A DNA stretch of 64,000 nt from Microcoleus sp. AS-A8 (lineage in GTDB: Bacteria; Cyanobacteriota; Cyanobacteriia; Cyanobacteriales; Coleofasciculaceae). Below are positions 1 to 7,551 of this stretch, piece after piece; the first letter of the stretch is position 1, and the number at the start of each line of letters is the position of its first letter. Both the position numbers and the translations under genes were made by a program. The stretch spans positions 310,001-374,000 of the forward strand of contig JAMPKV010000005.1 in the NCBI GenBank assembly GCA_039962225.1, in the 5' to 3' direction. The notes under the pieces were generated by a model that worked only from the letters and a program-made list of their open reading frames with translations, did not search any database and was not told the DNA's origin.

Positions 1-360
1 TTCTAAAGTGTCAGCAGGTTGGAAGGATGAGAGATTAGTAAATTCTACGGGTATGCCAGTGAGCTGGATTTTTGCTTTTAAGTCATCACGTAGTGCGATC
101 GCCCGCTGAATATACTGGACAAAACACTCTGGGTCAAAGTTAACGTTCGTTAAGGTAGAAAAGAGCGTTTCACAGCTAAAGATATCGGCTTCGCGGCTGC
201 GGATACCCAACTGATGCGCTGCGATCGCAACTTCCCCTAGTCCTCGCAGGCAGTGGGTCAACAAATCTTGTAATGCATCGACTTCTGGACTTTTACCACA
301 AGCGCCCCATTGTTCGCATCCTTGTCCTCTGGCGGTTTGTTCACACTGGCTGCAAAACAT
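1..360 (-). CDS. hcp: Hybrid cluster protein Hcp (hydroxylamine/NO reductase), 5' part only
   Basis: Reading the complement from an ATG at 360 gives 120 open codons to the window edge, so the 3' part is missing. The N-terminus has the Cys pattern CX2CX8CX5C (Cys3, Cys6, Cys15, Cys21) in MFCSQCEQTA...CEQWGACGK, the usual ligand set for the N-terminal Fe-S cluster of Hcp. It is followed by the family segments LQDLLTHCLRGLGEVA and TLTNVNFDPE. Hcp is a cytoplasmic Fe-S/Fe-O-S hybrid-cluster enzyme linked to nitrosative stress; it reduces NO (older work: hydroxylamine). The gene is divergent from a Crp/Fnr regulator, and a perfect FNR/Dnr-type palindrome sits 58 bases upstream of its ATG. Family assignment is secure; the catalytic half cannot be seen. 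Confidence 0.93.
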   Translation of the reverse strand, partial: MFCSQCEQTARGQGCEQWGACGKSPEVDALQDLLTHCLRGLGEVAIAAHQLGIRSREADIFSCETLFSTLTNVNFDPECFVQYIQRAIALRDDLKAKIQLTGIPVEFTNLSSFQPADTLE

Positions 361-418
361 AGCTCACTTCCTTCTTGTCTCATCTATGCCTACTCTAGGA
401 GTGGTAAAAGGAAAGCGC

Positions 419-434
419 CTTGACTTAAGTCAAG
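419..434. promoter_or_regulatory. FNR/Dnr-type operator palindrome between hcp and crp/fnr-family gene
   Basis: CTTGACTTAAGTCAAG is a perfect 16-bp palindrome containing TTGAC-N4-GTCAA, which fits the FNR/Dnr/NnrR class of sites (TTGAY-N4-RTCAA). It lies 58 bases upstream of the hcp ATG and 40 bases upstream of the regulator ATG, so one dimer could control both genes. The neighbouring regulator has the matching E-x-x-S-R recognition-helix signature. Binding is inferred. Confidence 0.75.
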
Positions 435-474
435 TTTGGAGACACTGGTGGTAAACGACGATTGAGAACATCAA

Positions 475-1197
475 ATGCGAGATGTGAATAAAACCAAAGA
501 TACAGAAATAGTGAGCGATAAATCATCTGCACTTAGAGAATTTATCGCTAATATCCAACTGTGGCGAGGTCTACCTGAAGATCAACTCGATGCCTTAGCC
601 CAGATTGCGATCGCCAAAACTTATCGCAAAGGTGAGGTAATTTTTGCGGAAGGAGATGAAGGCAGAGGATTTTTTGTGGTCAAGTTGGGGAGAGTCAAAG
701 TCTACAAACTCTCGAATGACGGCAAAGAACAGATATTACACTTTTTCGGAGCTGGAGACCATTTTGCCGAGGTGCCAGTATTTGATGGTCAATGTTTTCC
801 CGCTTCTGCGGCTGCTGTCGAGAAAAGTGAGCTGTTGTTCTTCCCTCGAAGCGCTTTTTTGGCACTTCTAGAGCAACACTCGACTTTAGCGATCGCGATG
901 TTAGCTGTTTCCGCCCGTCACTTGCGCCGAATGGCTCAAATTATTGAAAACCTTTCGTTTAAGGAAGTACCAGGACGACTGGCGGTCTATTTGCTGTATT
1001 TAAGCGAGCGCAACGGCAAGGGTGAGGAGGTGGAACTCGATATGACGAAGACTCAATTAGCCGCTTTTTTGGGGACGATTCCAGAGACTCTATCACGGGT
1101 GTTTGCCAAGATGAGTCAGGATGGGTTGATTGCGATCGATGGTTCGAGGATTAAGTTGTTAAATCGAGAGCGTTTAAAGGTGTTAGCGGAAGGTTAG
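475..1197 (+). CDS. Crp/Fnr-family transcriptional regulator (Dnr/NnrR-like)
   Basis: This 240-residue protein has a cyclic-nucleotide-binding-type beta-roll (about residues 25-140, with KGEVIFAEGDEG and FFVVKLGRVKVYK) and a C-terminal Crp winged helix (about 170-235). The recognition helix carries PETLSR (about 203-208), the E-x-x-S-R signature of FNR-type proteins that read TTGAY-N4-RTCAA half-sites. The N-terminal Cys cluster of FNR is absent, so oxygen sensing through a 4Fe-4S cluster is unlikely; Dnr/NnrR-like NO sensing fits better next to hcp. The start at 475 is an ATG with only a weak ribosome-binding site. The gene probably autoregulates and controls hcp through the palindrome at 419-434. 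It is not NtcA, whose recognition sequence (GTA-N8-TAC) and conserved sequence differ. Confidence 0.88.
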   Translation: MRDVNKTKDTEIVSDKSSALREFIANIQLWRGLPEDQLDALAQIAIAKTYRKGEVIFAEGDEGRGFFVVKLGRVKVYKLSNDGKEQILHFFGAGDHFAEVPVFDGQCFPASAAAVEKSELLFFPRSAFLALLEQHSTLAIAMLAVSARHLRRMAQIIENLSFKEVPGRLAVYLLYLSERNGKGEEVELDMTKTQLAAFLGTIPETLSRVFAKMSQDGLIAIDGSRIKLLNRERLKVLAEG

Positions 1198-1588
1198 GAT
1201 TTGATTTTCGCGAATATAGAGTCATGGCAACAAAGGTCAGAACAATTCAACACTGTTTTTAAAAAATAGTAATGAATTTCCAAAAATAACTAACGAAGAG
1301 ATAGGTAACTAAAGCTTTCGCAGCTTGTTCTGGTGTTCCATAACTTTCTATTGTTGTTCCACAGTATCGAGAATCAGGTTTTGGTCTGTCTTACTAAGGT
1401 AGCGACCTCGCCGATCGCGCTTTCGGTCAGTACAAGCTCGAACATCCTAACGTTAATGCACTACAACCCACCCTACTCCTACAGGTTGTAAGTCGCTTGC
1501 ACAAATTAACTCAGTAATCACGATGCTATTCTGGAAATCCCTGTTGGCACCGTGTAGATAATCATTTATAGACAAAGAACCAAAGCCA
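1198..1588. other. Gene-free stretch between regulator and polyamine-synthase-like cluster
   Basis: I see no convincing gene in these 391 bases. Short open stretches exist on both strands (for example around 1320-1500), but none has a start, ribosome-binding site or recognisable family sequence. They could be remnants of an old gene. No clear terminator hairpin follows the regulator. Confidence 0.4.
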
Positions 1589-2614
1589 GTGACTATCCAA
1601 ACTCAGCGCACCACTCGCTTTATCGACCCCTGGCCCTATATGGCTCTGGCGGCAGCGCTCCTGGTGTTTTTAGCCTTGCTCAGTGCCGCCTCATTCCAGA
1701 GAACACTGCTATCGACAACTGTCAATGCCAGCGAAGACGAACCCGTTCAACTAGCACCACTTACCATCCGGCGGCAAATGATCGGTGCGCTTCGCGTCGA
1801 AGTCAAAGCATTGCTTCCAGCAAACACATGGGTAACCTACGAAATTCAGCTACTCGATCGCCAAGGTAAGCCCTTCGCCTCTGCTATGAAACAAGCCTGG
1901 AACGAATCCGGCACTTGGTATGAGGAGGGGGAGTCTGGTAGTTGGCAAGAAGAAGACTTGTTAGGAGGACTTGATGTCCGTGCCAAGCAGGATGAAACGG
2001 TGACGATCACGATTGCCGTTTTGGAGTATGGCAATGCATCGGGGCAAGAACTAGATCAACCCGTGCCGTTTGAAGTCATCGTGCAAAATGGCGCTGTAGA
2101 TACACGCTATCTGTGGGCAGGTTTGGTTGGCACTTCATCTCTGGCTCTTCTAGCCTTATTCGCCACTCCACTCACGGGCAAAAAAGCGATCGCCAAAACT
2201 ATCCAGGATAGCGACCCCAGCGAGCGCGCTACAGTCGGTGGAGCGGGTCGATTGGTGCGCGTCAACGTCGATGTCGCCTCCGACGCAACCTCCCCACCCC
2301 AACTAGAGGTTCGCCTCTGGCTGAACGACCCCTATGGCGAACAAATCTATACTCGCTCCTTTCCTGTGCATCTCAGCTTTAACAAAGACGAAGACAAGAT
2401 TAAGGGAGCCACGGGTCGTTTACAGACATTCTTCATTTTGGAACCCCGCAGTTCCTACGGTTTCCATGTGGAAGTCTTGCCCGATGCGCCTGTCGATAGC
2501 ACAACGCTCACCGTCCGTGATGGTACCCGTACTCTGAAAAGCGTCGAGGTTGTAAAGATTGACTCATCCATGAGTCCAGCATCCGGTTTTCCCCAGGATA
2601 GTCCCCCGGCATGA
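1589..2614 (+). CDS. Two-TM membrane protein of polyamine-synthase-like cluster, unknown function
   Basis: The protein has 341 residues and begins at GTG 1589. It has an N-terminal membrane segment (about residues 17-36, ALAAALLVFLALLSAASF), an extracytoplasmic beta-rich domain of about 130 residues, a second membrane segment (about 174-192) and a C-terminal beta-rich domain ending in a Ser/Pro-rich tail. This topology puts both termini on the same side. I do not recognise a named family. It lies upstream of a small membrane-anchored protein, a membrane-fused spermidine-synthase-like enzyme and a DUF4178 protein, all on the same strand, so a common job at the cytoplasmic membrane is likely. 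Confidence is high that it is a gene and low for function. Confidence 0.75.
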   Translation: MTIQTQRTTRFIDPWPYMALAAALLVFLALLSAASFQRTLLSTTVNASEDEPVQLAPLTIRRQMIGALRVEVKALLPANTWVTYEIQLLDRQGKPFASAMKQAWNESGTWYEEGESGSWQEEDLLGGLDVRAKQDETVTITIAVLEYGNASGQELDQPVPFEVIVQNGAVDTRYLWAGLVGTSSLALLALFATPLTGKKAIAKTIQDSDPSERATVGGAGRLVRVNVDVASDATSPPQLEVRLWLNDPYGEQIYTRSFPVHLSFNKDEDKIKGATGRLQTFFILEPRSSYGFHVEVLPDAPVDSTTLTVRDGTRTLKSVEVVKIDSSMSPASGFPQDSPPA

Positions 2615-2834
2615 GAACACACAATTTTACTGTTCCGTGACACCGCTCAACACTTCTCGGTTAGTCATGTTCAACCTCGCAATAGCCCCTTTACTCTGCT
2701 CATCCTCACGCTTAGCTCTGGCTGAAAAAGGGAAACCAGATATTTCTTAACCCCTCTGGAACAGCAGGGTTGGCGGAATCCAGTCTTAACCGAAAAGTAT
2801 TGTGATACCCCTTTGCAAAATACACATTCCTGCC

Positions 2835-3065
2835 ATGTTGACTAAGATTTTGACAGCCGCCACGCTCATCATCGCGCTATTTACCATTACCGCCAGTTAT
2901 ACTCAGCGCTCAGCCCTCACTCTGCGAGAAGAAAGACAGAGCAACTACTGGCCCCGGCATAGCACCTACATCTCTGGTTATTACTACCGAGGCACTTGGG
3001 ACCCCCTTCCCAATCGTTCAGCTTATGGTAACTTTCGAGGGGGCGGTCCGAGTACCGGAAAATAG
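2835..3065 (+). CDS. Small membrane-anchored protein with Gly-rich C-terminus
   Basis: ATG 2835 is preferred over an in-frame GTG at 2802 because it puts a typical signal or anchor at the very N-terminus (MLTKILTAATLIIALFTITA). The 76-residue product then has an Arg/Tyr-rich stretch with YISGYYYRGTWDP and ends in FRGGGPSTGK. The stop lies 3 bases before the start of the spermidine-synthase-like gene, so the two are surely co-transcribed. Small anchored or secreted proteins occur next to membrane-fused aminopropyltransferase-like genes in several bacteria. I cannot assign a family name with certainty; a relation to DUF4247-type partners is only a guess. Confidence 0.65.
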   Translation: MLTKILTAATLIIALFTITASYTQRSALTLREERQSNYWPRHSTYISGYYYRGTWDPLPNRSAYGNFRGGGPSTGK

Positions 3066-3068
3066 ACG

Positions 3069-4661
3069 ATGCAAGACGCAATCCCACCTAACAGCCCAGA
3101 AGTCGAGTCATCTCCAACTCATCCTCGGCGTCCCTCTCTCCGTCGCGACCAACGTTGGCTACTCCTCGCGGCTGCGGCTGTTTCCTCTAGCTGTGGACTG
3201 GCAGTAGAACTCCTACTGGGAACCCTTGCCAGTTACCTCGTTGGCAATCAAGCTTTAGCCTATGGCGTCTCGGTTGGCGTCTTCTTAGCGGCCATGGGTA
3301 TCGGTTCTTACCTGAGTCAGTTCATTGCCGTAGATAGCAGTTCCCAGTCTCTACAACGCAAACTCCTGTTAGCCTTTGTCAAAATAGAACTGCTGATTGC
3401 CCCCCTCACGGCTGTTTTGCCTTTAGGACTGTTTGCTCTGTTTGTCAACAATGGTTCTATCTGGCTGGGTTTATTCTTCGTCACGATTGTGCTGGGAATA
3501 CTCGCCGGACTGGAAGTGCCGTTGCTGACACGGATGCTGGAACTAGAGGAAGGTGTGCGTGAGGCTTTAGCTGGTGTTTTAGCGCTGGATTATGTGGGTG
3601 CACTGTTAGGTTCCCTCGCCTTTCCTGTCCTTTTGCTACCGCTGATTGGGATGTTTCCCACGGCCTTTGTTTTGGGCGCTTTACCTGCTTTTATGGTATT
3701 TGCGATCGGGTGGCGATTTCCCAAACTGCGCTTCTGGGGACGCATAGGGTTATTAATCGGTGTTCTGTTGTGTGCCTTAGCCCCGTTATCCATACCCATC
3801 AGCAATGCTTTGGAAAACACGCTTTATAACGCCCCCGTTATCACCCGCATCCAATCCCCCTATCAACGTATCGTCTTGACACGACAGGCAAACGATGTGC
3901 GCCTCTTCCTCAACGGCGATTTGCAATTCTCCACATTCGATGAATACCGCTACCATGAAGCCTTAGTGCATCCGGCCATGAGTGCCAGTACGGGGAAGCG
4001 CCGGGTTTTGGTGCTCGGTGCTGGTGATGGGATGGCACTGCGGGAAGTGCTGAAGTGGCCAGAGGTAGAACGGGTAGTGCTGATTGATCTAGATGCTGCC
4101 GTTGTGAACTTGGCACGCCATCACCCCCAGTTGGTACAGGTGAATGCCAAGGCGTTTGCTGACCCTCGTGTGGAGGTGTTATTTGCCGATGCTTTTGTGA
4201 GTGCACCCGCCCTGAACGAAACTTTTGATGTAATTATTGCTGATTTTCCCGACCCCGATCAGGAGATTATTGCCAAGCTTTATGCCGAAGGATTTTACCG
4301 CCGTCTTTTGTCCCGACTGGCAGATACAGGCGTCTTAGTGACTCAGGCTTCTAGTCCCTTTTTTGCACCCAAAGTCTTTAGCTGTATTGCGGCAACGCTG
4401 GCAGATGTGGGACTATCCGTACATCCCTATGTTGTGGATGTCCCTAGTTTCGGCCCTTGGGGTTTTGTATTGGCGTCGAGGAAGTCGATTCAATCAGACA
4501 GCCTAAAGTTATCAGTGCCAACTCGTTTTCTGACTCAACCCATGCTGCACACTTTGTTCCAGCTACCGGGGGATGTCAAATTAGGGAATGTTGAGGTCAA
4601 TCGCCTCTCCCACCCCGTGATTGTACGCTACCAGTCTGACCCTCGCTGGGCGGCTTACTAA
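3069..4661 (+). CDS. Spermidine-synthase-like methyltransferase-fold enzyme with N-terminal membrane domain
   Basis: The 530-residue protein has about seven hydrophobic segments in residues 25-240 and then a Rossmann domain of the spermidine synthase (SpeE) type. VLVLGAGDGMALREVLKW (about 310-328) contains the G-x-G-D-G-x-x-x-R-E signature, VVLIDLDAAVVNLAR (about 335-350) is the acidic nucleoside-binding motif, and DVIIADFPDPD follows. Soluble SpeE enzymes are about 290 residues, so the membrane half is an addition. Members of this membrane-fused group are usually annotated as polyamine aminopropyltransferase, but their substrates are largely unproven. It is tightly linked to the small protein upstream (3 bases) and the DUF4178 gene downstream (2 bases), clearly one operon. 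Confidence 0.85.
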   Translation: MQDAIPPNSPEVESSPTHPRRPSLRRDQRWLLLAAAAVSSSCGLAVELLLGTLASYLVGNQALAYGVSVGVFLAAMGIGSYLSQFIAVDSSSQSLQRKLLLAFVKIELLIAPLTAVLPLGLFALFVNNGSIWLGLFFVTIVLGILAGLEVPLLTRMLELEEGVREALAGVLALDYVGALLGSLAFPVLLLPLIGMFPTAFVLGALPAFMVFAIGWRFPKLRFWGRIGLLIGVLLCALAPLSIPISNALENTLYNAPVITRIQSPYQRIVLTRQANDVRLFLNGDLQFSTFDEYRYHEALVHPAMSASTGKRRVLVLGAGDGMALREVLKWPEVERVVLIDLDAAVVNLARHHPQLVQVNAKAFADPRVEVLFADAFVSAPALNETFDVIIADFPDPDQEIIAKLYAEGFYRRLLSRLADTGVLVTQASSPFFAPKVFSCIAATLADVGLSVHPYVVDVPSFGPWGFVLASRKSIQSDSLKLSVPTRFLTQPMLHTLFQLPGDVKLGNVEVNRLSHPVIVRYQSDPRWAAY

Positions 4662-4663
4662 AT

Positions 4664-5254
4664 ATGCTATTTGTTTGGATTGGAATCATTGCCATTGTGA
4701 GTGCTGGAATTGTCCTGTTTGTACTTCAGCAACGGGGTGCCCTACCAGGCACTGACGGCAGTCGGAATCTGCCACCTGTAGAGCGCACGGTGTTTACCCT
4801 GGAAATTGGGGATATTGTGCAGTATATGGATACGGATTGGGTTGTGGAAGGACGCCTCACCTATGAGGATAATGAATATACCTGGTTTGAGTATCTCCTT
4901 CAAGATGGGGATCGCATTCGTTGGCTTTCTGTCGATGAAGATGACCGTGTTGAGGTGGCCTTACTAGAACCGACGACTCAACTGGAAGTTAGCCAGCAAC
5001 CCCCTAAGCAACTCACCTTTGCCGGTGAAACTTACCGTTGTGTGGAGTCAGGCATGGCAACCATGACTCGCATCGGCACCACCTTAAGGCGCACAGGAGA
5101 ACATTGTCAATATTTTGACTATCGAGGCAGCAATGACCAAGTGCTTTCCATCGAGGACTGGGATGGAGAAATTGAAGTCACTGTGGGACAGCGGATTAAT
5201 CCCAGGATGCTAATGCTGTTACCCGGTAATGGCAGCCGGGTGTATGGGAATTAG
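4664..5254 (+). CDS. DUF4178 domain protein, membrane-anchored
   Basis: This 196-residue protein has an N-terminal membrane helix (about residues 2-22) and then a DUF4178 domain (about 45-180). The family features are visible as LEIGDIVQYMDTDWVVEGRL, followed by TWFEYLLQDGDRIRWLSVDED. DUF4178 proteins recur beside SpeD/SpeE-like, DUF350 and PspA-like genes in bacteria and are suspected to take part in a membrane or polyamine-linked stress system, but no activity is established. The start is 2 bases after the stop of the spermidine-synthase-like gene, so translation is probably coupled. The next gene is convergent. Confidence 0.8.
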   Translation: MLFVWIGIIAIVSAGIVLFVLQQRGALPGTDGSRNLPPVERTVFTLEIGDIVQYMDTDWVVEGRLTYEDNEYTWFEYLLQDGDRIRWLSVDEDDRVEVALLEPTTQLEVSQQPPKQLTFAGETYRCVESGMATMTRIGTTLRRTGEHCQYFDYRGSNDQVLSIEDWDGEIEVTVGQRINPRMLMLLPGNGSRVYGN

Positions 5255-5407
5255 CTTGGCTCTAGCCAGAAAAACTCGTAAAAATCTTGGATAGAACAGC
5301 GGATGGAGCAAAAAATATAGTTCCTCTTGAGGAGATAGGAAGAATCATGTCCATAATCTCCCCATCCCCTTACCTTATTCCTCCAATTGGATGATTGAAT
5401 CGATACT

Positions 5408-6280
5408 CTAAGCCGATTCCACTAACGGCATCTCTTGCGGTTGACTGTCAGTTTCGTTCGTTGTGGAAACGTTGTTTTCAACAATTGCTTGACGAGAAGC
5501 CAAATCAAAGCGATAGCCATGGGGCAGGATATGAAGCTTAACGCCACACAGGGCTAAGTCTTCATCCTTTAAAATTTGACCCAGGTTGGTATGAGTAATT
5601 CCTGATACATCAAGAACGGTAATAGCGCCTTCTCCAACAACCTCAATCTGATTATTAGTCACCACAATGGCTGTGTTTTCATCAATCCCAAATCCTAAGT
5701 TAACCGGCTGTTGTGCCACAGCGGAGAGTAAGCGTCCGATACGTCCGCGCTGAGCAAAATGCTGGTCAATCACGACCCCTGGAAGGAATGCCATCCCCGG
5801 CTCCATTTCCACAATTTCGATGCGAGGATTGGTCTCGGAATCTCCTTCTACAATCATCATATCCGGCATCATGGCGGCTCCCGCACTGGTGCCTCCAATC
5901 ACAAGCCCTTCAGTCAGCCGTTTGTGAAGCAGCTTGTGGAGCTCAGTGTCCCTCAGAACACTGGTAATACGAGCCTGATTGCCACCGGTAAAAAATACAC
6001 CCGTAGCCTTCTCAATTGCTTCTAAGTAGGTGGATGAACTGGCATCTTCCCGCTCAACGGTATCAACAATGCGAACATCCTCAACCCCCAGTCGCTCGAA
6101 TATTCGCATATAGTCTTCGCCGACTTCCCTGGGCAGTTCAGTTGCCACTGTCATCACAATAATTCGAGCATTGACTCCCCCAGAGCGTCGCACAAATTCC
6201 CGAAGAATTGTGCAGTCTCCTTGCTTGTCTTCCGCTCCGCCAATAATCACCAATTGTCTGTTCGTTTCGCTGACCGCCAT
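5408..6280 (-). CDS. cphB: Cyanophycinase CphB (peptidase S51)
   Basis: CphB is a cytoplasmic serine exopeptidase that releases beta-Asp-Arg dipeptides from cyanophycin. The sequence has the N-terminal LVIIGGAEDK strand, the nucleophile motif GGTSAGAAM and IDQHF. An in-frame TTG at 6325 would add 15 residues, but ATG 6280 (290 residues) is better. It follows an AAGAGA-type ribosome-binding site and places the nucleophile at Ser132 and the catalytic His at 174, the positions I recall for the Synechocystis enzyme. A poorly conserved tail of about 25 residues follows the catalytic domain. The gene is preceded by a terminator (6391-6414), so it needs its own promoter in about 6281-6390. It sits next to a small conserved-looking gene and cphA2. 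Confidence 0.95.
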   Translation of the reverse strand: MAVSETNRQLVIIGGAEDKQGDCTILREFVRRSGGVNARIIVMTVATELPREVGEDYMRIFERLGVEDVRIVDTVEREDASSSTYLEAIEKATGVFFTGGNQARITSVLRDTELHKLLHKRLTEGLVIGGTSAGAAMMPDMMIVEGDSETNPRIEIVEMEPGMAFLPGVVIDQHFAQRGRIGRLLSAVAQQPVNLGFGIDENTAIVVTNNQIEVVGEGAITVLDVSGITHTNLGQILKDEDLALCGVKLHILPHGYRFDLASRQAIVENNVSTTNETDSQPQEMPLVESA

Positions 6281-6390
6281 AGTCTCTTGAGCCTTTAGTT
6301 CATTCCTTTCTATTAAGCCTGACAAGTTTGACGCCTTAAACAGCCGAACGGTAGATTTTTATACAGAAACTCAAAAAAGTTTCAATCATA

Positions 6391-6414
6391 AAAAAGACCC
6401 TTCGAGTAAGGGTC
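6391..6414 (-). terminator. Rho-independent terminator between the 72-residue gene and cphB
   Basis: On the minus strand GACCCTT-ACTCG-AAGGGTC forms a perfect 7-bp stem with a 5-base loop and is followed by a run of six T. It lies about 130 bases past the stop of the 72-residue gene and should end its transcript before cphB. Confidence 0.8.
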
Positions 6415-6547
6415 AAAGGGGAAACAGGTTTAATTAAAGCTGAAATATGTGAGCGAAACGCAAGGATTTATTCGTTAAGGATGAGGTGTGAAGCCCGAGT
6501 GTGTAATTCATAACACAGACTCCCTTTTTAGCCTTCAATTCAGTTTC

Positions 6548-6766
6548 TTAATGGAAACTGTAGTGATTGTGCTGCTGGCTGGCAATCAAGTTTTCTAAAA
6601 GCAAGCGCGCACGCTCTAGGGGAAAATGCTTAGGTTTGCCGTTGGCAACAATCTGGTACTCGTCGCTATATTGACCATCGCCATAGCCAGAAATTAGTTT
6701 GAGGTGAAACGCTTGTTCAGCAAGTTCTCGGACTTCATCTCTCAGAGAAGTTTTTGTGCTATTCAT
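6548..6766 (-). CDS. Small protein of unknown function between cphB and cphA2
   Basis: The 72-residue product begins MNSTKTSLRDEVRELAEQAF and contains LISGYGDGQYSDEYQIV and an amphipathic C-terminal helix (RARLLLENLIASQ). The start is strongly supported: AGGAGG lies 9 bases upstream of ATG 6766. The gene ends with its own terminator at 6391-6414, and a perfect inverted repeat (6835-6852) lies about 70 bases upstream of the ATG. There is no signal peptide, membrane helix or Cys. I do not recognise a family. Its place between cyanophycinase and cyanophycin synthetase suggests a role in cyanophycin handling, but that is only inference. Confidence 0.75.
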   Translation of the reverse strand: MNSTKTSLRDEVRELAEQAFHLKLISGYGDGQYSDEYQIVANGKPKHFPLERARLLLENLIASQQHNHYSFH

Positions 6767-7551
6767 CTCTACTGCCTCCTAAGGCTTTCTTCTATTTATT
6801 CGATCGCGTGGGTTTCTCTAACCTCCCTCAAAAGTTGTATCCTTTGATACAAAATCCGTCTTTCCCAGGATTGAGCAACAAAGATACCTCCTCTTTTGAG
6901 TGAGTAGAGCGTGAGTGAGAGGAGTGAATTTTGGGTGTAATTCCACTAAACCCTCGTAACGCCACTTGATAGCTCAGCCCGAACCCTTAAGCCGTCGCGC
7001 AAAACGCACTATCGCTTCAGCTATAAGCTCTTTGAGCCGAACTGGAAGGCTAGGGCGATCACCGCATCGCCTTGGTTGGTCGCATTTGCACTCTTTGCGT
7101 AGGAATAATTACCTTTGAGAAGCCTCGTCAAATAAATACAAAGTGCTAGCCCAGCCCTTGAGGGTTAGTGAAGTTGAACAGGCATACATTTATGCGCCTT
7201 GTGAAAGCGCCGATCCTGTAACGCCTGGTTTTGAGTTGCAGTCCTTGGTACTATTTTCTCCTTGTCTGTCACCTGCAACACATTTTTTATTTTCTCTTAA
7301 CAAAAGACCCTCAGGATTGAATCTCTAGATATCCTGCGGTAGAGGAAAAGAGAGCGGTCATTAAGATAAGTTCAATTGGGAGCAAGATTCAGGTAAAAAG
7401 CGGCTAAGAAAACCAACCTTTAAGTTCAATCCATGGACTGAGTCGTCGCCCTCAAGGCTCAACACGACCTCACGATTACAAGTTTCTTGTCAGTACGAGT
7501 CAGTCTATAGATTCTTGAATATTTAGAGATTTAGAGATAGGGAGATCATTA
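6767..7551. other. Long divergent regulatory region between small gene and cphA2
   Basis: No supported gene lies in these 785 bases. The region holds the 6835-6852 inverted repeat on the small-gene side and an AT-rich leader before cphA2 (7480-7551). A 61-codon open stretch at 7143-7328 lacks a ribosome-binding site and protein-like composition. I did not find an NtcA site (GTA-N8-TAC). Confidence 0.5.
6835..6852. promoter_or_regulatory. Inverted repeat TTGTATC-N4-GATACAA, possible operator
   Basis: Two perfect 7-base arms are separated by CTTT, giving an 18-bp dyad about 70 bases upstream of the 72-residue gene. Size and symmetry suit a dimeric regulator. The half-site resembles but does not match the FNR class. 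Function is not shown. Confidence 0.45.

Noticed and set aside
1320-1500. Possible transposase or small-gene remnant
   Set aside because: Short protein-like stretches appear on both strands, but none could be tied to a family, so I did not call a pseudogene.
7143-7328. 61-codon open frame between the small gene and cphA2
   Set aside because: No ribosome-binding site, no family-like sequence, low-complexity composition; more likely a chance frame in a regulatory region.
6767-7551. NtcA-regulated promoter before cphA2
   Set aside because: I looked for GTA-N8-TAC and did not see a convincing match, so nitrogen control by NtcA is not claimed.
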